A stretch of DNA of 64,000 nt from Oxalobacteraceae bacterium (GTDB taxonomy: Bacteria; Pseudomonadota; Gammaproteobacteria; Burkholderiales; Burkholderiaceae_D), in assembly GCA_027490465.1 (NCBI GenBank), contig JAIXXZ010000018.1, positions 62,001 to 126,000 on the forward strand. The letters are read 5' to 3'. The translations under genes were made by a program, and so were the position numbers. Of the stretch, positions 45,800 through 55,644 are shown one piece after another. How positions within the stretch are numbered: the stretch's first letter is position 1; each line of letters begins with the position of its first letter. Under the pieces are notes generated by a model. The model had not been told where the DNA came from. It made no database searches and worked only from the letters and a program-made list of their open reading frames with translations.

Positions 45800-47101
45800 T
45801 TATTTCAGACAGGCTGCCTTGATATTTTTTTCTTTGGCGTAGGCCGCTGATGTCTCTTCCAGCAGCTTGCGTACCAGAGCTTTGTCACCCGTAATCCAGG
45901 TCTTGGACAGGGGAACCCACTTGCTGCCATCCCATTGCTGCACCTTGGTCGCGCCCGAGCCTTCGTGATCATCACAAGATGTTTTCACCGGAGGGAATAG
46001 ATCGGCGACACCGAGCGCTTTCTGGCGTGCAGCATCAACATTCAGATTCTCGAAACCCCAGCGGACCTGCTCACCGGTCAGCACTTTACCCTTACCAAAT
46101 TTAGCCTGCGCATTACGCATGGCCTCCACCATCAGCACACCCGCCACAATACCGCGCAGATACATCGTGTGACCGACGCGATCCTTTTCGGCCAGATTGC
46201 CTTTGCCAGCACCATATACCTTGCTGCGAATCTCATCGAGCAGAGGATAGTTGCCCGGTGTGGTGAAGCTCATGGTAGTAAAGCCCTTGGCTGCATCGCC
46301 TGCTGGTACTGCATCTTCTTCAGCACCGGCCCACCAGACACCCAGCATTTTTTCACGTGGGAAGCCATTGCGTTGCGCGGTTTTCAGTGACACGGCGCTC
46401 ATCACGCCATAGGTCCAGACGATCACGAAGTCGGGTTGCACCTGACGAATCTGCAGCCATTGCGACTGCTGGTCATTGCCCGGAGGCTGAACGGGAATCT
46501 TGATCAGTTCAAAGCCGTATTTGGCGGCTTCTGCCTCGAGCACTGGCAATGGCTCTTTGCCATACGCAGAGTCGTGGTAGAGGTGAACGATTTTTTTGCC
46601 TTTCAGCTTGTCCAACCCCCCCATTTTTTCACCGAGGTAGTGCACCATCGCAGCGGCCTGGTTCCAATAGCTGGTGATGAGTGGGAATACATAAGGGAAG
46701 ACCTTGCCGTTCGCTGCATCGGAGCGGCCGTAGCCCAGCGTTGTCATCGGGATTTTGTCAGTACCAACGCGATCAAGGATGCCGTAGGCGATGCCAGTCG
46801 AGAGTGGCTCGACCAGCGATGCCCCGCCGTTCTTGCTCTTGAGACGCTCGTAACATTCCACACCACGTGAGGCGTTGTACTCAGTCTCGCACTCTTCCCA
46901 GATCAATTTGACGCCATTGATCCCGTTGTCGCGCATATTGATCAGGGTCATGTAGTCGATGATGCCGCCGTAGAAGCCGCTGCCGCCAGCGGCATAAGGG
47001 CCGACGCGGTAAGACAGCATGGGAATGAATTGCTGTGCCATTGCCGTGCTGGCAGCTGCCAGCAGTACGACGCTTGCCATGAGTGATTTCAGTAACTTCA
47101 T
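45800..47101 (-). CDS. livK: LivK-type branched-chain ABC substrate-binding protein
   Basis: 433-aa periplasmic binding protein with a cleavable signal peptide (MKLLKSLMASVVLLAAASTAMA). The mature part has the type I fold: RVGPYAAGGSGFYGGIIDYM, MTTLGYGRSDAANGKVFPYVF, HDSAYGKEPLPVLEAEAAKYGFE. It is longer than amino-acid-binding LivJ/K and resembles those next to acyl-CoA ligase genes, so fatty or aromatic acid substrates are likely. GGAGGAG stands upstream of ATG 47101. Confidence 0.93.
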   Translation of the reverse strand: MKLLKSLMASVVLLAAASTAMAQQFIPMLSYRVGPYAAGGSGFYGGIIDYMTLINMRDNGINGVKLIWEECETEYNASRGVECYERLKSKNGGASLVEPLSTGIAYGILDRVGTDKIPMTTLGYGRSDAANGKVFPYVFPLITSYWNQAAAMVHYLGEKMGGLDKLKGKKIVHLYHDSAYGKEPLPVLEAEAAKYGFELIKIPVQPPGNDQQSQWLQIRQVQPDFVIVWTYGVMSAVSLKTAQRNGFPREKMLGVWWAGAEEDAVPAGDAAKGFTTMSFTTPGNYPLLDEIRSKVYGAGKGNLAEKDRVGHTMYLRGIVAGVLMVEAMRNAQAKFGKGKVLTGEQVRWGFENLNVDAARQKALGVADLFPPVKTSCDDHEGSGATKVQQWDGSKWVPLSKTWITGDKALVRKLLEETSAAYAKEKNIKAACLK

Positions 47102-47140
47102 AGTCTCCTCCACAAAAATTAGTCGGTATGACGAAGATAT

Positions 47141-48199
47141 CTAGTGCGGGAAAGGCCAGAGGCGAAGTTTTTCCTTCGCGATTTGCCACAGGCGGGCCAA
47201 ACCATGCGGCTCGACGATCAGAAAGAAAATGATCAGCGCACCGAATACCATGAGTTCCAGATTTGATGCCACCGCAGTCGAAATGCCCAGCGCATGTGCG
47301 AGCACATTCAGCACGGTGGGTAGCAGGACGATAAAAGCAGCGCCCAGAAATGAACCCATGATCGATCCGAGTCCACCAATGATTACCATGAACAGAATGC
47401 GGAATGAGAGGTCGAGGTTATAGGCTTCCGGCTCCACTGTGCCCAGATAGGCATAGGCATACAAGGCACCTGCAACACCGCAATAAAACGAGCTGATTGC
47501 AAATGCCAGCAGCTTGGTGTGCATCAGGCGAATACCAATCACTTCAGCGGCCACATCCATGTCCCGCACCGCCATCCAGCAACGGCCGATATTGGAGCGC
47601 ACGAGATTTTTTGCGAGCAGAGCGAGCAGAGACACAATTGCCAGGACCAGGAGGTATTTTGTCATCGGCGTGTCAAAAACGAAGCCGAGTATTTCGAGCT
47701 TCTGCGCAGTGATCACCCCTGATGAACTGTAGTTGGTAAACCATTGCACCTTGGTTAGCGCCCACACGACGAAAAACTGCGTGGCCAGCGTTGATGCCGC
47801 CAGATAAAATCCGCGCACACGCAAGGAAGGCAAGCCGAACACAATACCCAGTGCAGCAGCGCACAAGCCGCCCAGAGCAAACGCCAGCAGCAAGGGAATA
47901 TCGGGCACCCGCAGCATGAAGTTGTAGGAAGCGAATGCACCGACGGCCATGAAAGCTGCGGAGCCCAGCGAGAGTTGGCCGGCATAGCCGGTCAGTATGT
48001 TCAGGCCCAGTGCTGCCAGCGAAAAAATCAGAAAAGGTATCAGGATCGCTGAAAACAGATAAGGTGTCGCCACCAGAGGCACCACAAAGAAGGCGAGTGC
48101 AAGCAAAAGCAGTATGCCGATGCGGTCCTGACGAATGGGGAAAATCTGCCCATCAGTCTCGTAGGTAGTTTTGAATTGTCCTGCTTCGCGGTACAGCAT
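47141..48199 (-). CDS. livM: LivM-type ABC transporter permease
   Basis: 352-aa permease with about nine hydrophobic helices and the family stretches LNILTGYAGQLSLGSAAFMAVGA and FRILFMVIIGGLGSIMGSFLGAAFIVLLP. It forms the membrane channel with LivH. It lies 39 bp before livK on the minus strand and is separated from livH by 144 bp that contain a hairpin. Confidence 0.94.
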   Translation of the reverse strand: MLYREAGQFKTTYETDGQIFPIRQDRIGILLLLALAFFVVPLVATPYLFSAILIPFLIFSLAALGLNILTGYAGQLSLGSAAFMAVGAFASYNFMLRVPDIPLLLAFALGGLCAAALGIVFGLPSLRVRGFYLAASTLATQFFVVWALTKVQWFTNYSSSGVITAQKLEILGFVFDTPMTKYLLVLAIVSLLALLAKNLVRSNIGRCWMAVRDMDVAAEVIGIRLMHTKLLAFAISSFYCGVAGALYAYAYLGTVEPEAYNLDLSFRILFMVIIGGLGSIMGSFLGAAFIVLLPTVLNVLAHALGISTAVASNLELMVFGALIIFFLIVEPHGLARLWQIAKEKLRLWPFPH

Positions 48200-48230
48200 A
48201 AAAACTCCCTGAATCTTTCAAGCGTGAATC

Positions 48231-48271
48231 TCAACATACCAACGCGCTGGCGGCGGCGTACAGTATGTTGA
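48231..48271 (-). promoter_or_regulatory. Hairpin in the livH-livM gap
   Basis: TCAACATAC (48231-48239) is the reverse complement of GTATGTTGA (48263-48271), with a 23-base loop. It is a transcript hairpin or an operator between livH and livM; no T-tract follows in either direction. Confidence 0.4.
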
Positions 48272-48343
48272 ACGACACCGATGGTTTACCCTTGCTATCG
48301 GCCTGATGCGATAGGTTCCAACTAGCGCGCATTGCTCAGCGCG

Positions 48344-49243
48344 TTAAATCCTTCTAATAATTTTTTCACCAAACAAGCCTTCAGGCCGCACCAGCAGGAA
48401 GCCCAGTGCGAGCACATAAGGGAACCAGCCCTCGATACCGCCACCGACAAAAGGTCCGATATAGACTTCAGCGAGTTTTTCAGATGAGCCGATAATGAGT
48501 CCGCCAATAATGGCGCCGGGCACGGAGGTAAACCCACCGAGAATCAGTACAGGCAGCGCCTTGAGCGCGACGAAGCTCAGCGAAAACTGCACGCCATTGC
48601 GCGATCCCCACAGCAAGCCCGCGACCAGTGCGACAAATCCTGCCACGCCCCAGACGATGCCCCAGATCTGCTGCAAGGGAATCCCGACGGCGAGCGCCGC
48701 CTGATGATCATCTGCCACCGCGCGCAACGCGCGACCCACCTTGGTGCGCGAGAAAAACAGCGCCAGTCCGGTCACCAGCAGCGCACAGATTGCGGCGGCG
48801 GTCACATCGAAGCGCGAGATGACGATGTTGAACATGTTCATCATGCTTTCCATCGGCACGTCTTCGATACCCAGATCCAGCCGCTTCACATCCGAGCCCC
48901 ACATCAGCTGCGCCATGCCTTCGATGAAAAATGTCAAACCTATCGTCGCCATGAACAGCGAGATCTCCGGCTGATTGACCAGAGGCCTGAGTACGACGCG
49001 CTCGATTGCCAGCCCCAGCAAGGCCATCACACCAATGGTCACAAGAATCGCTGTCCATAAGGGCAGACCTAGCTCAGTCAGCGATACGCAAGTAAGTGCC
49101 GCGAAAAACACCATCGAGCCCTGCGCGAAGTTGAACACGCCTGAGGCTTTGTAAATCAGCACAAAGCCCAGCGCCACGAGCGCATACATGATCCCGGAGA
49201 GCAGGCCACCGATCAGGACTTCAAAGAAAAAATTCAGATTCAA
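48344..49243 (-). CDS. livH: LivH-type ABC transporter permease
   Basis: 299-aa permease with about eight helices. VLIYKASGVFNFAQGSMVFFAAL at the N-terminus, the conserved ALAVGIPLQQIWGIVWGVAGFVA loop that contacts the ATPase, and ALPVLILGGFTSVPGAIIGG are typical of LivH. It overlaps livG by 4 bp. Confidence 0.94.
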   Translation of the reverse strand: MNLNFFFEVLIGGLLSGIMYALVALGFVLIYKASGVFNFAQGSMVFFAALTCVSLTELGLPLWTAILVTIGVMALLGLAIERVVLRPLVNQPEISLFMATIGLTFFIEGMAQLMWGSDVKRLDLGIEDVPMESMMNMFNIVISRFDVTAAAICALLVTGLALFFSRTKVGRALRAVADDHQAALAVGIPLQQIWGIVWGVAGFVALVAGLLWGSRNGVQFSLSFVALKALPVLILGGFTSVPGAIIGGLIIGSSEKLAEVYIGPFVGGGIEGWFPYVLALGFLLVRPEGLFGEKIIRRI

Positions 49244-50043
49244 TGTGCGACCCCTAAATAAGCATTGATCACGTCCTGATTGTTGCGGACTTCGTCCGGC
49301 GTGCCATCACCAATCTTCTTGCCGTAATCGAGTACCACCACGCGGTCCGAGATATCCATCACCACACCCATGTCATGCTCGATCAGCACGATGGTGGTAC
49401 CGAATTGCTCATTCACGTCGAGGATGAAGCGGCACATGTCCTGCTTTTCTTCCACGTTCATGCCGGCCATGGGTTCGTCCAGCAAAAGAATCTTGGGCTC
49501 GGCTGCCAGCGCGCGACCCAACTCCACGCGCTTCTGCAGGCCATAAGGCAGGCGACCAACAGGTGTTTTGCGTATGTGCTGGATCTCGAGAAAATCGATG
49601 ACTTCCTCGACTTTCTTGCGATGTTCGATTTCTTCGCGGCGGGCCGGACCAATGTACAGTGCCTGCAGCAGAAAATTCGACTGCATTTTCAGATTGCGGC
49701 CAGTCATGATGTTGTCCAGCACCGTCATGCCCTTGAACAGCGCGATATTCTGAAAGGTACGCGCGATGCCACTCTTGGCTGCTGCATGCGTGTCCATGTC
49801 ATGCCGATGCTCGCCGCGGTAGATGATTTCACCTTGCTGCGGCCGATACACGCCATTGATCACATTGAGCATGGAGCTTTTGCCAGCGCCATTGGGTCCG
49901 ATGATGGCGCGTATCTCGTGTTCGCGCACATCGAAAGAGATGTCGGTCAATGCACGCACGCCGCCAAACGAGAGGGATATGTTGCGCAGGTCCAGAATGA
50001 CCTCGCCGATCCGACGGCTGTTATTGGCGTTCTCGGTCATCAT
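49240..50043 (-). CDS. livG: LivG-type ABC transporter ATPase
   Basis: 267-aa ATPase: Walker A GPNGAGKSS, the signature region reads PYGLQKRVELGRAL, Walker B ILLLDEPMAGMNVEEK, and H-loop IEHDMGVVMDISDRVVVLDYGKKI. It energises the LivHM channel together with LivF. The start overlaps the stop of the acyl-CoA synthetase gene (ATGATGA), so ligase and transporter are translationally coupled. ATG 50040 is an equal alternative. Confidence 0.94.
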   Translation of the reverse strand: MMTENANNSRRIGEVILDLRNISLSFGGVRALTDISFDVREHEIRAIIGPNGAGKSSMLNVINGVYRPQQGEIIYRGEHRHDMDTHAAAKSGIARTFQNIALFKGMTVLDNIMTGRNLKMQSNFLLQALYIGPARREEIEHRKKVEEVIDFLEIQHIRKTPVGRLPYGLQKRVELGRALAAEPKILLLDEPMAGMNVEEKQDMCRFILDVNEQFGTTIVLIEHDMGVVMDISDRVVVLDYGKKIGDGTPDEVRNNQDVINAYLGVAH

Positions 50044-51995
50044 GCCGCCTTGCGCGCTGGCGCAAAAGTTTTGACATCGCGAATTTCCAGATCGGCGCTG
50101 ATCATGCCCTGACGACCGTCCTCGAATTTCACCTGCGTCTCAATATATTGACGTGCGTTGCCTGCATACAGCGCCTCAATCAGTACCGCATATTTTTCCG
50201 CGATGAAGCGGCGGCGTACCTTGCGCGTGCGGGTTAGCTCGTCATCGTCAGGATCGAGTTCTTTATGCAGTATCAGGAAGCGATGAATCTGCGATCCTGC
50301 GAGCAGCGCATCATCAGCGAGATCGGCATTCACCTTTTCCACGCAGTCCGCAATCAACTCATACACGGCGGATTGTGCGGCCAGATCGGTGTAGCCGGTA
50401 TAGGGAAGATTGCGGCGTTCAGCCCAGTTGCCGACGGCTTCCATGTCAATGTTAATGAAGGCGTTACAGGCCTTGCGACCATCGCCAAACGCGACGGCTT
50501 CTTTTATGAAAGGGAAGAACTTCAGCTTGTTTTCGATGTACTTCGGCGCGAACAATGTGCCATCCGCCATCTTGCCCACATCCTTGGCGCGGTCGATGAT
50601 CTTCAGGTGACCGTCATTGTCGAAAAAACCGGCATCACCGGTATGAAAATAACCGTTGCTATCGATCGCTTCGGCGGTGTCTTCCGGTTTTTTGTAATAC
50701 GCAATCATCAGGCCGGGCGAGCGGACGAGTACCTCGCCACTATCGGCAATCTTGACTTCCACGCCCTGCATGGGGCGTCCGACCGTATCGAGTTTCACAT
50801 CGCCGGACCGCTGCATGCACACCGTCACGCAGGTTTCGGTCATGCCATAAAGCTGCTTGAGATTGATGCCGATGGAGCGATAGAAGTCGAACAGGTCCGG
50901 GCCAATCGCCTCGCCGCCTGTATACGCAACGCGTACGCGAGACATCCCCAATACATTCTTCAGCGGGCCATAAACCAGTAATTCACCAAGCGCATACAGC
51001 AACCTGTCGCTGAGCGAGACACCGGATTTGCCATCGAGAAGTTTGAGTCCCACACGACGCGCGACGCGCATGAAGTAATGAAAGATGCCGCGCTTGATGG
51101 CACTGGCATCCTCGATACGAATCATCACCTGCGTCAGAATGTTTTCGTAGATTCGCGGTGGTCCGAAATAATAGGTTGGGCCAATTTCACGCAAATCACT
51201 GGTAACCGTTGCAGGTGATTCCGGGCAGTTCAGGCAAAAGCCACTGAGGTGCGACATCGCAAAGGAATACAGAAAATCGCCCACCCATGCCAAAGGCAGA
51301 TAGCACAACACTTCATCTTCGGGCGTGAGTCCGTCAAATGCGATCAGGGTCTTGCTGGTAGCAATCATCGCCGCATGGGAATGGCAGACGCCCTTGGGTC
51401 TGCCCGTGGTACCGGATGTGTAAAGAATGACGGCGATGTCATCAGGCCGTCCGGCAAGCACTTCATCCATGAAAAATGAAGGGTGCTTGTCGGCGTGCGA
51501 TCGTCCCAGTGCCTGCACCTGCTCAAATGCATGAAGACCCGGCTGCGCGTAGTTACGCAATCCGCGTCCGTCGTCGTACACAATGTGCGAGAGGCCAGGC
51601 ACGGTTTCCCGGATTTCGAGCAGCTTGTCGACCTGTTCCTGATCCTCAACGATCGCGAAATCGATGCTGGCGTTTTCCAGCACATAGGCCATGTCGGCGG
51701 CAGGCGCATCCTGATACAGGGGGACAGCAACACCACCCAAGCACTGAGCAGCGGACATCGCCCAGTACAAACGCGGACGGTTGTCGCCGATCACAGCGAG
51801 GTTCATGCCGCGTTTGAAACCCAGCGCAGAGAGTCCGCAGGCGAGTTGGCGGATATGTTCGGCGGCCTCAGACCAGCTGGTCGTTTGCCAGATACCCAGA
51901 TCTTTTTCCCTGAACGCAGGCTTGTCGGCGCGTATTTGCGCGTGCTCAAGCAATAAACGCGGAAAAGTATCCGCTACGGATGTTTGCGTCTCCAT
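50040..51995 (-). CDS. Long-chain acyl-CoA synthetase-like AMP-binding enzyme
   Basis: 651-aa adenylate-forming enzyme of the FAA1 type. ILYTSGTTGRPKGVCHSHAAM is the P-loop-like ATP motif; QLYGMTETCVTVC, GYFHTGDAGFFDNDGHLKIIDRAKDVGK and KYIENKLKFFPFIKEAVAFGDGRK are the other core motifs. It activates carboxylic acids to acyl-CoA. First gene of the leftward liv operon, so uptake and activation are coupled. A perfect 17-bp palindrome lies 126 bp upstream. Confidence 0.92.
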   Translation of the reverse strand: METQTSVADTFPRLLLEHAQIRADKPAFREKDLGIWQTTSWSEAAEHIRQLACGLSALGFKRGMNLAVIGDNRPRLYWAMSAAQCLGGVAVPLYQDAPAADMAYVLENASIDFAIVEDQEQVDKLLEIRETVPGLSHIVYDDGRGLRNYAQPGLHAFEQVQALGRSHADKHPSFFMDEVLAGRPDDIAVILYTSGTTGRPKGVCHSHAAMIATSKTLIAFDGLTPEDEVLCYLPLAWVGDFLYSFAMSHLSGFCLNCPESPATVTSDLREIGPTYYFGPPRIYENILTQVMIRIEDASAIKRGIFHYFMRVARRVGLKLLDGKSGVSLSDRLLYALGELLVYGPLKNVLGMSRVRVAYTGGEAIGPDLFDFYRSIGINLKQLYGMTETCVTVCMQRSGDVKLDTVGRPMQGVEVKIADSGEVLVRSPGLMIAYYKKPEDTAEAIDSNGYFHTGDAGFFDNDGHLKIIDRAKDVGKMADGTLFAPKYIENKLKFFPFIKEAVAFGDGRKACNAFINIDMEAVGNWAERRNLPYTGYTDLAAQSAVYELIADCVEKVNADLADDALLAGSQIHRFLILHKELDPDDDELTRTRKVRRRFIAEKYAVLIEALYAGNARQYIETQVKFEDGRQGMISADLEIRDVKTFAPARKAA

Positions 51996-52120
51996 GCGCT
52001 GTCATTCATTCTTTATGGGGTTGGACGGCGCTGTTGATTAGCTGCGCCGATGTCATGCGCAATCATAACCAGCTTGTGACTTACCGGTAGTCATTTAGAT
52101 GAATATCCCACAAGTTTTTA

Positions 52121-52137
52121 ATGTTGCGACGCAACAT
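52121..52137. promoter_or_regulatory. Perfect 17-bp palindrome, candidate operator
   Basis: ATGTTGCG-A-CGCAACAT, symmetric at every position, 126 bp upstream of the acyl-CoA synthetase start. The TTGCG/CGCAA half-sites suit a TetR-type or PhaR-like regulator that senses acyl-CoA or polymer, but no regulator gene is adjacent and the assignment is open. Confidence 0.5.
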
Positions 52138-52379
52138 GTTGTCTGTTAATCGTACCCAAGTTCTGGAACCGCACAGACTCTTTAGAGTCCATCGTGAGGG
52201 CAGTCCAGATCAAACAAAACCGAAGTTTTTTTGGCTGAGTATGGGGCTCCATGATCATGGATTTTCAGGTTCCCAATCGCATAGCTGTGCCGGTTCGCCA
52301 TAAAACGGGGATTCATTGAACGTCCCCAAATTCTGAGTGTCTGTTTGAGAACTGTCGCGACCGGCCTCGGTTAGGGACA

Positions 52380-52500
52380 CGCTGAATAAATCCACTTTTT
52401 ATGGCGAGCCAGCGTAGCTGTACGACGCGGGGGCCATAAAAATTCAGGATTTGCCGTGAATCATTGAGCAGCAAAAATTTCCGGTTTTATTTAATCAGCG
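52380..52500. repeat. Imperfect inverted repeat, possible mobile-element remnant
   Basis: CGCTGAATAAAT (52380-52391) and ATTTAATCAGCG (52489-52500) are inverted copies with one mismatch, 97 bp apart, in non-coding sequence. The ends resemble insertion-sequence termini in general look, but no transposase fragment was found between them. Confidence 0.35.
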
Positions 52501-52639
52501 ATTCCTTGGCTGCGAAAGATTTGTTCGGAAGTCAATTGAGTCGAGCATTGCAGGTCCGCAATCAGGTCTCACTGCAGATGTTCAGACGGACACTGAGCTT
52601 GAAGCGTCGGAGACCTACCTTTTTCCCGGGTGTTGCTTG

Positions 52640-54850
52640 ATGCCAATTCGACCGCTCCAGCTCTCGTTACGTTTGATCCTCCCGCTAGCGCTGGTCATTG
52701 GACTCTCTGCCTTGGTTTTACTGCCTATGGTTGATGATCTGACGCAGCGCTGGTTTTTGCGCGATCTCGACACGCGTGCACAAATGGTGGCTGCGTCGAT
52801 TCGAGAGCCCCTGATTGATTATGTGATGTTGCAAGACTCGGACGCGGTGCAAGATTTGCTGGCGCGTGCTGCTATCGATGGACATTTGCTGGCGCTGGGC
52901 TTTTGCGATCTGAAAGGCCATTTACGGTATCGCAGCAGTGCCCTGCCACCACAATTAAATTGTCGAGCTGCGTCGTCAGCTTCTATGCGGATCAATGCGA
53001 TTGCATTGGAGCAGAGTGGTATTGCGATAGGCCAGCTTTTGATTGTCCAAGATACCCATTTCATTCAACGCCGTAGTGATGAATTTCGTTTTTATCTCAC
53101 GGTCGTTTTTTTACTGATGTTTCTCGGAATTTCTGTATTGGTGGCATGGATTGCTCACTGGAGCTGGCTCGGCTGGGTGAGTGCACTGAAAAATCTGTTG
53201 CGACTCGAAACGGCTTCACCAACAGGCAGCGTGACACCACCCGAATTTCGCCCACTAGTCGGCGATCTGCGCGCCATGCTTCATCAAATGCACATTGAGC
53301 GACGCGTACAACAGCAATCACCTCAGGCATGGACGCCGCAGAAATTACGCTCGCTACTGCATGACGAGCTGGCTGGTGACGAGGTACTGGTGGTCTCCAA
53401 CCGCGAACCCTACATTCATGAACAGGGCGAGCAGGGCATCGTGGTACGACGTCCCGCAAGCGGTCTGGTGACCGCAGTTGAGCCCGTGATGCGTGCATGC
53501 TCGGGAACCTGGATCGCGCATGGCAGTGGGAGTGCTGACCGGCTTACTGTTGATGCCCACGACCGGGTGCAAGTACCTCCTTCCCATCCCGCTTACACGC
53601 TACGGCGTGTGTGGCTGACCAGCAAGGAGGAGGAAGGTTACTACTACGGCTTTTCCAACGAAGGCCTGTGGCCACTTTGTCATATGGCGCATGTGCGACC
53701 CGTATTCCGTACCGCAGACTGGGAGCAATATGTCGCTGTCAATCAGCGTTTCGCAGACGCTGTCATCACTGAGGCACACACCGATGACCCGGTCGTGCTA
53801 GTTCAGGATTATCACTTTGCGCTGTTACCGCGGATGGTCAGAGAAAAGCTGCCAAAGGCCACGATCATCATGTTCTGGCATATTCCGTGGCCCAATCCGG
53901 AATCTTTTGGTATTTGCCCCTGGCGGGAAGAGCTGCTTGAGGGACTGCTCGGCAACACCCTGCTGGGTTTTCACACGCCATTCCATTGCAAAAATTTTCT
54001 TGAAACCGTCGATCGCTACCTCGAAACCCGCATAGAGCATGAGGCCTCAACGATTTCTTATGGCGGCGAATTGACGCAGGTGGAGCCTTATCCCATCTCA
54101 ATCGCCTGGCCTGAATCCGAAACCGTGCTGGATATTGTTCAGTGTCGCAACGAGCTGCGCGAGAGCCTGAACTTACCAAAGGATCACCGGATTGCCCTGG
54201 GTGTGGACAGGCTGGATTACACCAAAGGCATTGTCGAACGTTTTCAGGCCGTTGATCGCTTGCTTGAGTCGCGTCCCGAGCTGATAGGGCATTTCTCACT
54301 GTTACAGATTGCAGCACCGAGTCGTTCCTCGCTGGATGAGTATCAGAATCTGGAAGCGCGCGTCCGCAGGCTCGCGAATCAAATCAATCAGCGCTATCTG
54401 AATGCATCAGCGCCGCCCATCGTTCTACGAATTGAGCACTATGAATCTGATCAGCTGGCGAAATGCTATCGCGCCAGCGATATTTGTCTGGTAACCAGCC
54501 TCCATGATGGAATGAATCTGGTCGCCAAAGAATTCATCGCCGCACGCGATGATGAGCTGGGTGTATTGATTTTGTCCCAGTTCACCGGCGCGGCGAGGGA
54601 ATTGCATGAAGCACTCATCATCAATCCTTATCACATCGAACAGGGAGCGCAGGCACTCTATCGCGCACTGAACATGCCGGCAGCAGAACAGCGCGAGCGC
54701 ATGCGCAGTATGCGCACCCTGGTACGTGACTTCAATGTCTATCGATGGGCAGGGCTGATGCTGCTGGATGCCGCGAGGTTGCGTCGACGCCAGCGAGTGA
54801 CCGAAAAAATTCATACCCACAGCCAGCATCCATTGCGTCGCGCCGTATGA
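52640..54850 (+). CDS. otsA: Membrane-anchored trehalose-6-phosphate synthase (OtsA fusion)
   Basis: 736 aa. The N-terminal 230 residues are not part of normal OtsA: a transmembrane helix (about 7-30), a periplasmic stretch ([29 protein letters not shown]...), a second helix (about 155-178) and a linker. The GT20 synthase domain follows: [71 protein letters not shown] and [13 protein letters not shown]. It makes trehalose 6-phosphate from a nucleotide-glucose and glucose 6-phosphate. Start ATG 52640 (TTG 52637 adjacent). Coupled to otsB. Confidence 0.93.
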   Translation: MPIRPLQLSLRLILPLALVIGLSALVLLPMVDDLTQRWFLRDLDTRAQMVAASIREPLIDYVMLQDSDAVQDLLARAAIDGHLLALGFCDLKGHLRYRSSALPPQLNCRAASSASMRINAIALEQSGIAIGQLLIVQDTHFIQRRSDEFRFYLTVVFLLMFLGISVLVAWIAHWSWLGWVSALKNLLRLETASPTGSVTPPEFRPLVGDLRAMLHQMHIERRVQQQSPQAWTPQKLRSLLHDELAGDEVLVVSNREPYIHEQGEQGIVVRRPASGLVTAVEPVMRACSGTWIAHGSGSADRLTVDAHDRVQVPPSHPAYTLRRVWLTSKEEEGYYYGFSNEGLWPLCHMAHVRPVFRTADWEQYVAVNQRFADAVITEAHTDDPVVLVQDYHFALLPRMVREKLPKATIIMFWHIPWPNPESFGICPWREELLEGLLGNTLLGFHTPFHCKNFLETVDRYLETRIEHEASTISYGGELTQVEPYPISIAWPESETVLDIVQCRNELRESLNLPKDHRIALGVDRLDYTKGIVERFQAVDRLLESRPELIGHFSLLQIAAPSRSSLDEYQNLEARVRRLANQINQRYLNASAPPIVLRIEHYESDQLAKCYRASDICLVTSLHDGMNLVAKEFIAARDDELGVLILSQFTGAARELHEALIINPYHIEQGAQALYRALNMPAAEQRERMRSMRTLVRDFNVYRWAGLMLLDAARLRRRQRVTEKIHTHSQHPLRRAV

Positions 54851-55644
54851 AGCCCTTGTTCTCCGATGCAGGCTATCTGGCACTGGAGGGCTTTTTGCAG
54901 CAGCCAGCGCTATGTCTGTTTGACTTTGATGGAACGCTCGCACCCCTGGTCAGCAATCCTGCACGAGTCAGTCTGCCATCACCCATACAGGCACAGTTAC
55001 AAGCGCTGCAGTCGCGCGCAGCAGTTGGCATCATCACCGGGCGTTCGCTCGCAGACATGCGCAAGCGCCTGGGATTTGAACCAGACTACGTGATCGGAAA
55101 TCACGGTCTTGAAGGGCTACCCGGCTGGCAGCGGCAAGCAGCAAAAAACTTCGAGCTCTGCCGAGTTTGGCTGTCGTCGCTTCAGCCTATGCTTTCTCCT
55201 TTGGGTGAAGGCGTCTGGATCGAAGACAAGTCTTACTCGCTGACGGTGCACTACCGTCAAGCGATAGATCACAAGCGGACGCAGAAGACCTTATCGGCAA
55301 TTTTTGAAAAGCTATCTCCAGCTCCCCGCATCATTACCGGAAAATTCAATATAAGTCTGCTGCCCGCAAACGCAGGTGATAAAGGTTTCGCGGTCGAACA
55401 ATTGCTCCTGCTGTCGCAAACATACCGAGCTCTCTATGTCGGTGATGACAGCACTGATGAAGATGTCTTCTCGTTGCACCACCCCGGGCTTTTCACGGTG
55501 CGGGTAGGCGATGAGGGTGGGACAGCAGCCGATTATGTGATCGAAGATCACAGAGCCATCGGGCAATTGCTCGATCTGTTACTGACGCTGATGCCGGGCT
55601 CATCCCGAACCGAGCTGATGCACCGCAGCACACGCAGACAATGA
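54847..55644 (+). CDS. otsB: OtsB, trehalose-6-phosphate phosphatase
   Basis: 265-aa HAD phosphatase. The nucleophile motif LFDFDGTLAPLV is near the N-terminus, GIITGRSLADMRKRL and GNHGLEG follow, and the acidic GDDSTDEDVF closes the active site. It hydrolyses trehalose 6-phosphate to trehalose. ATG 54847 overlaps the otsA stop (ATGA); the longer upstream frame lies inside otsA. Its own stop overlaps the GH15 gene. Confidence 0.94.
   Translation: MKPLFSDAGYLALEGFLQQPALCLFDFDGTLAPLVSNPARVSLPSPIQAQLQALQSRAAVGIITGRSLADMRKRLGFEPDYVIGNHGLEGLPGWQRQAAKNFELCRVWLSSLQPMLSPLGEGVWIEDKSYSLTVHYRQAIDHKRTQKTLSAIFEKLSPAPRIITGKFNISLLPANAGDKGFAVEQLLLLSQTYRALYVGDDSTDEDVFSLHHPGLFTVRVGDEGGTAADYVIEDHRAIGQLLDLLLTLMPGSSRTELMHRSTRRQ

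Larger units (their letters stand above)
51996..52639. other. 644-bp intergenic region between acyl-CoA synthetase and otsA
   Basis: No supported gene. It holds the 17-bp palindrome at 52121-52137, a segment (52286-52312) resembling 42424-42450, and the imperfect inverted repeat 52380-52391/52489-52500. Promoters for the leftward liv operon and rightward otsA operon must lie here, but no clear -35/-10 pair stands out. Confidence 0.5.
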
